Below, in pieces: positions 37,381-48,486 of a stretch of 64,000 nt of DNA (position 1 is its first letter; each line of letters begins with the position of its first letter). The DNA comes from Mangifera indica (Eukaryota; Streptophyta; Magnoliopsida; Sapindales; Anacardiaceae): NCBI RefSeq assembly GCF_011075055.1, contig NW_025401168.1:5001-69000 (forward strand), read 5' to 3'. The notes below the pieces were generated by a model. That model was not told where the DNA came from. It was given only the letters and a program-made list of their open reading frames with translations, and did not search any database. The position numbers and the translations under genes are program-made.

Positions 37381-40300
37381 TTATGCTTCCTCGTCTTTCT
37401 CAACCAGTATTCTTTTGCATGCTTCATAGCACATAAAAGAAATCCCAGCAGCAGGCACCAACTTCAAGCAGCTGGGTCCTAAACCTTTATACAAACCAGT
37501 GATCCCTTCTTTCTCGAGAATGCTAGCGAGTGCATGAATAACATTCTTGTATACCTGTCCACTGACTGCTCCAACCTGCATGTGCTTGCGAGCCACTTCA
37601 AGAGGAAAAGTTGCACTACTTGATATAGCACCTGCTAGTGATCCAATTAAAAGGGTTTCAATGTTGCCAATTTTTTCTTGCTTGATTGCTTTCTTATAAG
37701 CTTTCCTTAATGAATCATAAGCGAAGTAATTGGTGGCAGCATATGGAATTACTCCAATTAGGCTGGGAGCAAGACCTCTGTAGAGTTCTGCAGGGCCTTC
37801 TTCTTGCAGTATTTTTACGAATGCATCAACTATACCATCATATGCATCTCTCTGCAAATTTACAAAACCTCCTACATATAAATGTCATTTGCAAGATTAA
37901 GTCTAGATTTCTAATTATGTTTTGAGTACCTGTATGGTTAAACGAGTCTTGACCAACTCAAGAGGATATGTGCATAAAGTTGAGCTAACTCCAGCACAGG
38001 CCCCAGCAATTAATGATGCAGGAATGGGAATTTTTGACTGTTCCCCAGGTTTGGCTGACAATTTCTTGTTGACCGTATCGAAAGCAAAAAGCTGTAGAGA
38101 GTAAAACATAGGCTTAGATGCAAGTCATGTGCAATAAATTTCTGCTACTAAATGGGTACAAAGTTTAAAAACTGTAGAAAATGGAATTTCTGAACTCCTT
38201 AAAATGACACCTTATATCCACATGTGGCGCACAGCACCAGAGAATATTTCATTGAACTTCAAATGCAGGCAGATCAGATATAGCATTGAAGAATTCATTT
38301 GAGAACTAGACTCTTCTATTTTCAAAGCCAATAATAAGGAAACCACCTTCCATTATTCTCTTCCCCATTTTTAATACTAGCTTAAAAATTTATTCAGGGA
38401 TTAAAAGTGTTACTACTAGCTGAAAAAATTTATTACTGGGTGCAAAATGCAAGTCTTAAAGTTGTATTTACATGGTGAGTAATACTAAATGTACCAATAA
38501 AATGTATTTACATGGTGAGTAATACTAAATGTACCAATAAAATGAGTACAAATGTTGATATGTCATCATATGATGTGGTGATTTAATTATTTATTTTATT
38601 TCTAATTCAAAATGACCCACTTAGATGATGACACATCAACTGAGAGTACCTGTTAGTATCCATTTTGTTAGTTCATTATGTATTATTGTTACATGGCTGT
38701 AGAGAGCAGATAAGCATAGTGCTAGTCTAAAACTGATTATCGTGAATATACTTAGTTTCTTATCCCACAACAAAAGAACAAGACAAAGGTCAATGCAACT
38801 CTAATAAGTCCAATAACATAATCATGAAGACCCCTTGATAATATTTAAAAACAATACTAGATATAAATTCAGTTCACCTTCATTTTTCCTTCTCAATATC
38901 AAAAGGAGTAGAGACAAACCATGGATAACCACAGAAACATAACAGGAACAAACTATTGCCTAGAGGAATCCCTTCCAAATTGTAAGTTTACGAAGCACAT
39001 AGCATTCACATACATTAGGAAGAAGTTGAACATTTACTCTCATATTATTAAGATACCCAACTTGTGAATCCGAAATTAGATTCAAAGGAGTAGATGGACC
39101 TAGTTCTTAATCTATGCATGGATAACCATTTAAAAATATTTCCTTTGAAGTCAAACTCAAGGATAACTTTGCTATAATGTATTATATTTTTCTTCAAGAA
39201 ATTCTCAAGTTTTGGCTTCAAATGAAAATTTTCCAATTATTGCTTTGCTACACACTACTTCTTTAACAACATAGACTCCAGGCTCCACCAATGAAAACAA
39301 TGTTTTATAAAATGTTTATTACAAAATTTTTTAAATGACAACTTTTTTTATTTTTAAATAAGCTTTGAAGTTCAACATGCACAGAAATAACAGCTTAAAG
39401 ATAACACTTACTTAACTACCATTTCAAACCTCTGAATTAGCAAACTTTTACTCTCAAATACAGTGCAAATAATTTACTCTTTCAGTTGAACTTAGACAGT
39501 TATTCTCAAAGCAAGTTTAAAAAGAGCCGCCCATGCTTTTATAGAACAAAAAAATAAATATAAGTCATAAGCATTACGTATCAACCACACCAGAAAGAGA
39601 AAAAAAGAAATTCAATTACTGAAGCCAACAATCCAATGTTCACACTCTCAGTTAGGTGAACAAACAAGAAAAAAGAATGATATCATTGAAACGTATTAAT
39701 AAAATGGGTTGCAAAACTCAAATAACTCATTTAAGATCCTCACTCTCAACCATAGTATTGTTAAACATGAACAAGAAAAGACTGAGACTTGAAAATTCCA
39801 TAGGAAAGAATAACCCACTCATATCAAAACAACTTCTAAACAAATCAAGATTCTAAGCAATCATACATACGTTTTTATCTATATGGCTATCAATATCTAT
39901 TAATTAAAAAGAAAATCAGTAGAAGTCATTACCTCAATAGCCTTGCTAGGCGCAACACGGATGATATTAACCAAATTACCCCTAAACAAGCCCTTCCACC
40001 CATCAGTCTTCATTATATTATGGAACACCTCACCAGTTGTATGTCCACTGCTCCCTACCATCAAATGCGTCCTTATAGTCTCCAGTGGAGCCACAGCTGT
40101 CCTTGACACAGCCCCAGCTATTGCTCCACTAAACAACCGCCTCAATGAAGGATTTGCAATCTTAATTTTCAATTTAAGTCCACCCTTCTTCTTCTTCATA
40201 GTCGTTTCACCTTCCGGCACCTCAATAATGCAAGCTCCACCCTTTGAAGTAACGTACTTTACATACAAATCAGTCAACGGAGATTTGATGCCGCCATTGT

Positions 40301-40487
40301 TACTGTCATGAGGATTTGGCGAGTTTGGAGAAACACCGAAATTTACTCCCATTTGGCCCACGCTTGCAAATAAGCCACCCAGTTGATACTGACAATGAAA
40401 GTTATCGTCTTTGAGATTCCATTGAGATGCCAAATCACAGATTGCACTTCTATCATCAAACAGTTGAATTCCTCCTCTCTTACCCAT
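37381..40487 (-). CDS. BT1: Brittle-1-type adenine nucleotide carrier (mitochondrial carrier family)
   Basis: Six-helix carrier of the BT1 group. In dicots it exports newly made adenine nucleotides from plastids and may be dual-targeted to mitochondria; in cereals it moves ADP-glucose. Exons on the minus strand: 40487-39933, 38091-37930, 37851-37381; junctions are GT-AG and in phase, 395 residues, normal for the family. Three carrier signatures are seen: PLETIR (134-139), PLELVK (228-233) and PLEVAR (322-327), each with its repeat partner (WKGLFRG, AELYRG, ITGLYKG). The N-terminal about 110 residues before the first helix start MGKRGGIQLFDD, as in Arabidopsis BT1, and hold a basic KKKKGGLKLKIKI stretch. 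The ATG at 40487 is the only suitable start. Intron 1 is 1.84 kb and contains a MITE with a 40-bp duplication. Confidence 0.96.
38464..38543. repeat. Perfect 40-bp tandem duplication in Brittle-1 intron 1
   Basis: The 40-base unit at 38464-38503 (starting GTATTTACATGGTGAG, ending CAATAAAAT) is repeated exactly at 38504-38543. It sits at the left edge of a MITE-like element. Confidence 0.95.
38475..38670. mobile_element. MITE-like element, copy 2, inside Brittle-1 intron
   Basis: Has a GAGTACAAATGTTGATATGTCATCAT left part and a complementary GATGACACATCAACTGAGAGTACC right part about 80 bases later. Order and words match the copies at 22500-22660 and 60731-60890. Confidence 0.55.
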
Positions 40488-41031
40488 AACAAGAAAAACC
40501 ACGTCTGATATAAGCTTTTATTTAGAATTCAGCAAATACCCAGATGAAGTTTTTCAAAGGTTCAACCTGATAGACAGTAGTTTTGCTGAAAAGATTTGAT
40601 TTTGCACAAACGGACGGATAGAAAAATTTTTTTTTTCTCGAAATGGGTAAGAGAAAAATAAGCTCTCCTTGAATATGCGTTGAATAAGTGTATTGTTTGA
40701 AGACACCGAAAGCACAGGCGGTGAAAACGAAGGAAGGTGAAAATGGAGAGAAAGGTAATAATGAAAAAGAAAGAACAAGGGTTAGTTGAAACGCTCACTT
40801 TCTCTCAAAGAATACAGTTTAGTTTGCCTAAAAAATGACAGGCGGCTGTCTTCGCCGGCCACTGGGGAGGCTGGGACGAGTTAGGTTTTGCGATGGAAGT
40901 GAATGTGAAGACTGTTGGGATTTTGATTTTATTTCTTGAGATTTTAAATTAGTTTGGTAATGCTTTTAAGGCATTATTCTTGGACCAACCAAAATATATA
41001 CATATATGTTAGCATTACAAATAAATTAACA
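40488..41031 (-). promoter_or_regulatory. Brittle-1 leader and promoter region
   Basis: The sequence upstream of the carrier start codon. It is bounded at 41032 by the target duplication of a Mutator-like insertion, so at most about 545 bases of original promoter remain before the insertion. No unambiguous TATA box was assigned. Confidence 0.4.
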
Positions 41032-41040
41032 AATATAAAA

Positions 41041-41746
41041 GGCCGAACACTGTTCCCACCCAATGTATCCTTAAATCTCATTTCCACCCCTTAATTTTGA
41101 AGTCTATTTATCCACATTTGAGTAGTTAAAGTTAACGAAACTCTAACTCCTTAAAATTTTATTTTTTTCTCCCCTAAACTCTAAAAACTAACAATTTCTC
41201 TCAAAAGTCAAATTTTAAAAAATAGAATTTTTCCCCCTAAGGTTTAGTTTTCAAACTATAACACTATCTTCTACGCTTCTTTGGCGGTCGCTCCCTCACC
41301 ATCTTCCATTTTGGTCAACAGTCTTAAACCCATTAGGAGACAATGTTTCATTGGTGATGACAAAGCTGAGAGTTATTTCTGGTGTCAATCGTCATCATCC
41401 AAGCCTTCAAAAGAGAGAAACTTGGTCGTTAGAGAGAAACGAGGTATCGGGAAACATTCATCACAAGTGATGACATCAGATTTGATGTCAAAAATCTGGA
41501 AATTAATCTTAAGAAAGAAATGTCATTTTTTAAAACTTGAATTAAGAGAAAATTTTTAATTTTTAAGATTTAAAGGGGAAAAAAGATTAAATTTTAGTTT
41601 GTTTTTAATATTACAAATAAAATATCGATTTTGCTTCTAAAACCACTAATTTTAACTATTTATATGTGAGTATTTATGATTTTTAAAGTTAAGGAATAAT
41701 AACTTGAGATAAGATGATATTTTGGGTGGGAATAAGTCCTTTGACC
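41041..41746. mobile_element. Mutator-like non-autonomous element, copy D
   Basis: The left end GGCCGAACACTGTTCCCACC and right end GGTGGGAATAAGTCCTTTGACC are flanked by the perfect 9-base duplication AATATAAAA (41032-41040 and 41747-41755). The arms contain the family's CCCCTAAACTCTAAAAACT and complementary words. The core at about 41260-41480 is GC-richer and encodes nothing I recognise. Confidence 0.88.
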
Positions 41747-41755
41747 AATATAAAA

Positions 41756-42098
41756 TGATAAAATGGAAGAAAATAATTAGAACATTTATTGATTTATTTC
41801 AAAGTTTAAAGGATATATTCAAATAATCTTTTCCAACCCACTTACCTATTTTATATTATATTCTCTCCTAAAGTGAAGATGTAAATAAAAATGAAAAATA
41901 TTAGCCAAAATATTTAATTAAATCAATTAACCATTCTGTGGTTGGCTATCTCATCATCTAGTTTTAGAATTTAGGCTCCCACACAAGCCATGAAGTGTGT
42001 TGTGCACTACCGAGCTCAAGCTCCAGTTATAAGGGTTCTTGATTTGGTAGAATCCTAAGTAACTTGTCTATATAAACAAAATAAAAACGACTCCTGAG
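41756..42098. other. Intergenic between two Mutator-like insertions
   Basis: AT-rich single-copy-looking DNA between copies D and E. No gene or repeat recognised. Confidence 0.5.
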
Positions 42099-42107
42099 TA
42101 ATTTCAA

Positions 42108-42884
42108 GGCCAAACGACTATTTCCCACCCTTTAACTATGGAAACATCAAACACCCATTTTTGGCTAGTTAAATTTAATAAAACCCTAATGGTGGTAAAG
42201 GTAAAATCGTCATTTTCTCTATCATATTGAAAATAAACTAAAATAGAATCTACTTTTGCCCCCCAAAACTTTAAAAACTAAAAATTTCCCCCAGCCTAAG
42301 TTTTAAAAAATCGCAGTTTCACCCTAGGGTTTCGTTTGAAATCTCCGACGACATCTCCGGCTCCATTGCCGACGACCTCTCCCTCCCGAAACATCCTCTC
42401 CTTCCGGCGATCTCTTTCTTCCCATTTGGACATTCGATCGATATCGGAGAAGCCGTGGAAGACAAAGAACTTCGTCGGGGAAGACGAAGAACTCGTCGTC
42501 GTCTGGGAAGACAAGTCGTCTTCATTTGGGAAGACGATCGTCTTCCCAAACGACGTATCTCTACGCCGGATGGGTTGGGGTGGAGTTGAGGGGGGCCGTC
42601 GGTGGAAGAGAAACAGTCGGGAGGGGAAGACGGTCGACGATGGCACCGGAGAAAGTGAAAGGGTTTGGAAATAAACCCTAGGGGGGAAATGCGATCTTTT
42701 CAAACTTAGCTTAGGGAAAAAATGTTAGTTTTTAAACTTTTAGGGGGGAAAATGAGATTAAATTTATCACTGTTAGAGTTTTGTTAAATTTAGCCGGCCA
42801 TGAATGGGTATTTGGTGTTTCCATAGTTAAAGGGTAGAAACTTGTCATTACATCATACCTTGGGTGGGAAATAGTCGTTTGGCC
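42108..42884. mobile_element. Mutator-like non-autonomous element, copy E
   Basis: Ends GGCCAAACGACTATTTCCCA and the exact complement (42862-42884 region) are flanked by the perfect 9-base duplication TAATTTCAA (42099-42107 and 42885-42893). It is the best-preserved copy. The arms are near-perfect inverted repeats for about 200 bases. The core (about 42320-42690) is strikingly GC-rich and holds a perfect 26-base palindrome at 42525-42550. Overlapping open frames on both strands exist there but match no family known to me. Confidence 0.92.
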
Positions 42885-42999
42885 TAATTTCAAATGACGT
42901 TTTGTGTTACATGAACAGTACGATACAACATGATTTTATTATATAATTTATCGAAGCAATAATATTTTGTTGCAAGGGGGTTGGTTGATTCACTTTAAT

Positions 43000-43920
43000 T
43001 ATTAAAAAATTATTAAGATAATTTTAATTTTATTATAATTATATTTTTATTTATTAATTTTTAAGATAAAAATAACCTTATTTTTAATTAATATGATAAA
43101 TAATGTAAAAAATATTTTTAAATAATTATATACAATAAAATTTAAGTAAAATAATATATTAATATTTTTTAATCTTTAATATGGATATAAATTATTAATA
43201 TATTTGATAAAATTTAATTTATATAAATAATTATTATATTTGATTAGAGGTAATAAAAAAATATCAGTAAATTATTTTACTTAAATGCTTTTGAATATAA
43301 TTATTCTAAAATATTATTTATATTATTTGTTAAATTAATTGAAAATGAGATTATTTTTCCTTAAAAAATTAATAAATAAATATATAATTATAATAAAAAT
43401 CAAGATTACCTTGTTTTAATACTTAAAGTAAATGCAGTAATCAGATTATTATTATATTACGTGTCACATCATCATTAGTAATATTTAATTCTCTCAACCA
43501 AACACCTTATAAGGGTAATTAAAAATTATTTTAGTAATATATTTTTTATTATTTTATTTATGTTATTAGGTAATAAAATATTTTGATAATTTTTTATTAA
43601 CAATGATAATGTAATCTATTACCACATTTGCTTTAAATATAAAAATATTAATATGGTAGTCTTGATTTTATTATAATTTTATTTGTTTATTAATTTTTTA
43701 GGTCCTCATTTTTAATTAATATACTATGTAATATAAAAAAATATTTTAGATATTCAAGTAAAATAATGTATTAGTATATTTTAATTACATCAAACTAAAT
43801 ACAATAATTATTTATATATACTAAATTTTTTTAAATATAGTAATAATTTATATCAGTACTCTATTTGTGAAATAATCTTTTATTTTTGATAATAAAATAT
43901 TACTTAAATTAAACATACCC
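43000..43920. mobile_element. AT-rich inverted-repeat elements, same family as 19085-19545
   Basis: At least two units. Around 43019-43500, a left part (TTTTATTATAATTATATTTTTATTTATTAATTTTT) is mirrored by a right part (AAAAAATTAATAAATAAATATATAATTATAATAAAA). A second unit at about 43640-43900 repeats the left-arm wording again. Ends carry CAACCAAACACC-like words near 43494. This looks like nested or tandem MITEs without coding capacity. Confidence 0.6.
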
Positions 43921-44795
43921 TGAGTTTATTAAGCTCATATTTATAGTATCAAGCTTGTATCAGTTACGTTCAAGTATCAACTATCATATTAAATTCAAAC
44001 TCTAGTTCAAGTCTTAAAAAATTATTAAACTCAAGTGTATACTTAAGTTTGACTCTTTTTATGTCGAATTAAATTCAAATAACGTAAAATTGAGGTTTGG
44101 CTAAATCCACCCCATTATTAGTAATTAACTAAAGTCCCAACTATGTTGAGGCCTAAGCCCAATCTATCAAAACTCATCGTTTGTCTGACTGATTCTCTCT
44201 CTAGGAGGGAATTGCGACCATGTTTATTCTGTTCCATGAAGAAATTTTGTGAGTAGTATGTTCCATTCTGAAAGAAGCAAGGAGTTACACTTCTTGTTTT
44301 AAAGGTCAAGGTCTACTTTTCCCATCTCTCGTGTTTTTTTACCTGACACATGGATGATTACACTATCAGATTTTCAGATCAAACTCAGACCACCGTCACC
44401 CTGAATTCTATCTAACATTAGAGAGAAGAATTTATGTCACCCTTAGAGATAAACATTACAAATTGTGGGAGTCGCCAAGAGTAGTGGATATACACAAGGA
44501 TTGTTAAACTGAAAACAGAGTTGCATAATGTACAACTTTCATGAATTTCAGACTAAATAAAACTCCCACTTCCGAATGTTGATGACTCACTTCACTTGTT
44601 TACTGCCAGGTGGTTAATACCGTTAGCTTCTAAAGCCAAGTATCCATTTCATCCCATTACCATCACTCTGTACACGTTTATCTTTGCACTTTCTATGAGG
44701 AATTTAAAAGTGGAAAAACAAAATAAATTATTCGAACAGAGAGAGAGTTTTTTTTTTTGGGCAAGTAGAGAGACCGAAACTCGTTCCTCTTCATC
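43921..44795. other. Intergenic, promoter side of the EG45-like gene
   Basis: AT-rich DNA with short open frames that match no family. The last about 100 bases form the core promoter of the downstream gene. Confidence 0.45.
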
Positions 44796-44803
44796 TATAA
44801 ATA
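44796..44803 (+). promoter_or_regulatory. TATA box of the EG45/PNP-like gene
   Basis: TATAAATA, a full-consensus plant TATA box, lies 67 bases before the ATG at 44870, implying a leader of about 40 bases. Confidence 0.8.
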
Positions 44804-44869
44804 GGGTCCAACAAGTAAGTTTTGAAGCAATTAATCATTTATTCTCTGGCTTTACACTAAAACACTATC

Positions 44870-45448
44870 ATGGCCTCACTCTTTGTGATCATGGCAGTCG
44901 TATTGAGCTTATTAAGCAACTTAGAAGGAAGCCTTGTTCTTGGTGATATTGGTACCGCTTCATCTTATAATCCTCCATACTTGCGTGAGTGAACCATGAA
45001 AAATACGTTTGATTTGTTGGATCAATATAAAACCTTATTCATTCAAACAGGTTACTAGCTACTGATTTGTGTGATTTGTGCAGCAACTAGGTGTAATGGC
45101 AATAGTCAAGATCAATTCCCTCCAGGAAATTTGTTTGTTGCGGTTAGTGAAGGGTTGTGGGACAACGGCGCTGCTTGTGGGAGACGTTACAGATTGAGGT
45201 GCCTGAGTGGCATTGATAAACCCTGCAAGAGTGGTAGTATTGAGGTGAAGGTGGTGGATTTCTGCCCCAAATCTCCTTGCCCTGCAACCATCCTCCTGTC
45301 CAATGATGCTTTTGCTGCCGTCTCCCGCTCTGCTGGAAAAATCAACATTGAATATGCCCAGTACGTATCTTTTCTTTCTCTTCACTCTTATTCTGCTCTT
45401 CTCTCCTCTTTCTTCTTATTCCACTCTAATTGTCCTTGCAGGATATGA
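44870..45448 (+). CDS. EG45-like domain protein / plant natriuretic peptide
   Basis: Small secreted protein with an expansin-like double-psi beta-barrel but no carbohydrate-binding domain. Relatives are plant natriuretic peptides that affect water and ion balance, and citrus blight-associated p12. Exons: 44870-44984, 45084-45360, 45442-45448; GT-AG and in phase, 132 residues, the family's usual size. The signal peptide covers residues 1 to about 25 (MASLFVIMAVVLSLLSNLEG). The mature part has GTASSYNPPYLPTRCNG, GLWDNGAACGRRYRLRC, VKVVDFCPKSPCPATILLS and a C-terminal INIEYAQI. Six cysteines (42, 70, 78, 86, 99, 104) could form three disulfides. The last coding exon adds only two codons (part of Q, then I) before the stop, a known quirk of this family. 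It has a full TATA box and is the only secreted-protein gene here. Confidence 0.95.
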
Positions 45449-48400
45449 CTTCGACATTATCCAACTACAATAATATGCTTGTGAAGAGTGGAACAAAATG
45501 TATAATTGCAATGCCAGTAATCTTGTAATAATCTTGACTTGTTCTAATGACTGTCATTCTCAAAATTTCTGGAATTATTGTCTCAATATTCTGTTAAATT
45601 GCCCAAGATAATGCTTAATTATGCATGTTCTGCTTAATCTTTAAAATAAAAGGCTTTTTAATCATGCTCGTCCACTATCAATTCATGAGTTTGTGCTATC
45701 ATCCATTGGATGTGACAAAGTTAGAAGCAAAACCTTCCCATAATATTGAGCTCATAAAAGGCCGAAAGACTGTTGAAGTAGTGTTAATCATGGAATTGAA
45801 TCAGAAATTGACTGTAAAATTAAATTCACACTTTAAATCGATGAAAAAAGATACATTCCTATTCAAAATATCCACATCCTGAAGTCTATTTGTGACATAT
45901 TGTATCTACCACAAGTCAATAAGAGCTTACGTTGGTTGATTTAATTCCCAATCTTTTGATCTATTTGTTGTGCTCTTTAGTCACACATTGAAACGACACT
46001 GGTCAATTTCGTCCATATTATCTACAATGCATGACAGAAAACTCTTCCATAATCTTTGTAACATACCATTCTTATTTATATGAATCATTTCTTACCAAAT
46101 TAGGGCACAACCCTCCACTTTCCATAACAACTGTGATTTTAGGATTTAATTATGATTTTCATTCCCTGTCATTACAGGATATAAATCATTTTCTATGTTA
46201 TTAGGAGCACACAACCCTCAACTTTCCATAACAATAAAATTTATCCACATTTATTATATTAAAGTTTTAGTACTCAATTATGCAATTACTTGTAAATTAA
46301 TGATATTATCAATAATATATAGGTGGACCTAACTGCACTAAAAACATCGGTTTGATCATCACAATTGAACCTCTTCAATGAATTGCCCCAAATTCTATCT
46401 ATAATTCAATATGCAATTGTCAACATGGAACACTACTGATTGGATAAGCATCAAAATTTAATGCTTCCAACACATCAATCACTTCATTGCTCCATAACAT
46501 TATCAGTACATGCTTATTCAGCTAGATTTCTAGGAATATGGCGATATGCTTCGTAACTTTTGAACTTGGGATCAAGAACCAATAATACAAACATGCTGTG
46601 GATATCTTATGCACAGACATGGTTTTGCAGACACTGATCCTTCTGCTTCCTCTAGAGCGTTAATTTGCAGTCTCATAAGCTTCAAGGTTCATTGACCACA
46701 GTAATGTGATGCATGTTATCATCAAACGAAGTAGTGATCAAGAAAGCTTCTGCCCAGTCTCTTAATAAAATTTTACATCTTAATAAAAGTATAAATACAT
46801 AGATTATTAAGCTAAAGTATTTTATACACACAAACACACACCAGGCGACTTTATCAAGTCAATTTTAACATAGTTTTTAGCTGCCAAGCCTCCCATGGCA
46901 CAGAGAATTCAGTGGTACAACCAAGTAAAACATAAGTTTTATTTCCTTACAAAATTGACTTCCACTTGAATAAGTGGACAGTATCAAAAGAAACAAATGC
47001 CACTCACACTCCAATAATGAAATATTATAATCAACTCAAACAAGGCTAAATCTGAATCCTCCAGTGCAGCCACCCACAATTGGCTGTTCACTCATTTATG
47101 TACTTGATGACAATATTGAGGAGCTCTTAGAACAAGCCGGTCAGGAAATTCAATCTTAAAAAATGACACCTACCCTTGTGTTATGGCCAAGTAATTAAAC
47201 AATCTTTAATGAATCTTATCATGTGGTTAGTGACTTAATGGCAGGATGGTTATCTCAAAGTGGTGCAGTAATGTCTATGCAAAATACATTATTATAAATG
47301 TGCTTCAACCATGCATATCCAAGTCATCATAATCATTACTTTTTTCACCTTAAAGATGATAATGAAAGATCTTAAAACAAAGACATCCACTACTCTTAAT
47401 ATAATATCCCACATGCAGTGATTATGCAGAGTCACTTAACAAAGCAGAAAGGTTCTTATATTTAGAACTGTAACTCTATCACATCACATTCACATGGCTA
47501 GTTACTATCTAGGGGAGAGCACAGCAAAAAGAAAGTAAATTGTGAACATCTTGTGCGGTGAAGTGAATAATGGGACAAGATTGGCAATGAATCAAGTGAT
47601 ATTTATATTGTACAACTATCTGCTTTCCTGATTAGTTATTAGTTAATCACTTCTAGACCAAATTGAAAAGAATTAAGTTCCCAAATGTCATACACAACTT
47701 TTAAAAGAAGAATAATCAGCCAATATATTTCAACAACTTAACTGGCAATTCTAGAAAAGAAAACTGACCTCATTCCATGGCCATAAGACTGCAAGCCTCT
47801 TGCATATGGCATGCATGTGATATCAGCTTCAACTATTCCATATAGACAAAGCAGTGACAGAAAGCGATGAATAAAATTAAGATTGGCACACATGTATAGG
47901 GAGAGAACTACCAATCCATTGAATCAGTGTATGGATTCATATAGAGAATGAAGAAAAAAATTAAGCAAAAGTACTACGGTTAGAGGAGAGATATTCATTA
48001 AAATAATACCATTTCGGTACCTCCATGCGAGATCAAATGAGGTCATATTCAACAACTTCAATGTCAAATGGGGTTATTATATTAAGATAATCCTAAAATG
48101 GCCACACTGTTTTTTTGTCTGTAGTTTTTTTTGGCAGTGAAATGACAGTCAAGAGCACCCAGTATGAATCCAAAATTGGGGCGGGCATCCACTGAAAATT
48201 CTAGATTATTAAATCAAAAGGGACAAATGTGAATCATGTACAGAGTTCAGATGTCAACTTGTCACTCAGTACTATATGAATAACATCTTTTCTTACAAGA
48301 CATTTCTGCATCCATCCTCATAATAACCAATTGAAAATGGTTAAATCATAATAGAATAAAATAAATAGAAAATGAGGAAGGGCAAGCATTCTTCTGTATA

Positions 48401-48486
48401 TGCATGGTTGAAAGGGGTCCCTATAAGCACAATGGATTTATTCTCTTGATCAATGATTGGGATCGAGAAGGCACTTGCATGACTAT
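45449..48486. other. 3-kb intergenic region, no gene recognised
   Basis: Holds the 3' untranslated region of the EG45-like gene at its left and that of the AFG1-like gene at its right. The frame at 45625-45882 has no recognisable domain. A direct repeat of about 25 bases (ACAACCCTCxACTTTCCATAACAA) lies at 46106-46130 and 46210-46235. The sequence is otherwise AT-rich and unremarkable. Confidence 0.45.

Noticed and set aside
40485..40502. Earlier start for Brittle-1 at 40502
   Set aside because: The codon there is GTG. The ATG at 40487 gives the family's MGKxGGIQLFDD start.
42296..42703. Long overlapping open frames on both strands in the GC-rich core of element E
   Set aside because: Both strands are open because of the GC-rich palindromic composition. 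No domain, start context or splice evidence supports a gene, though capture of a host fragment remains possible.
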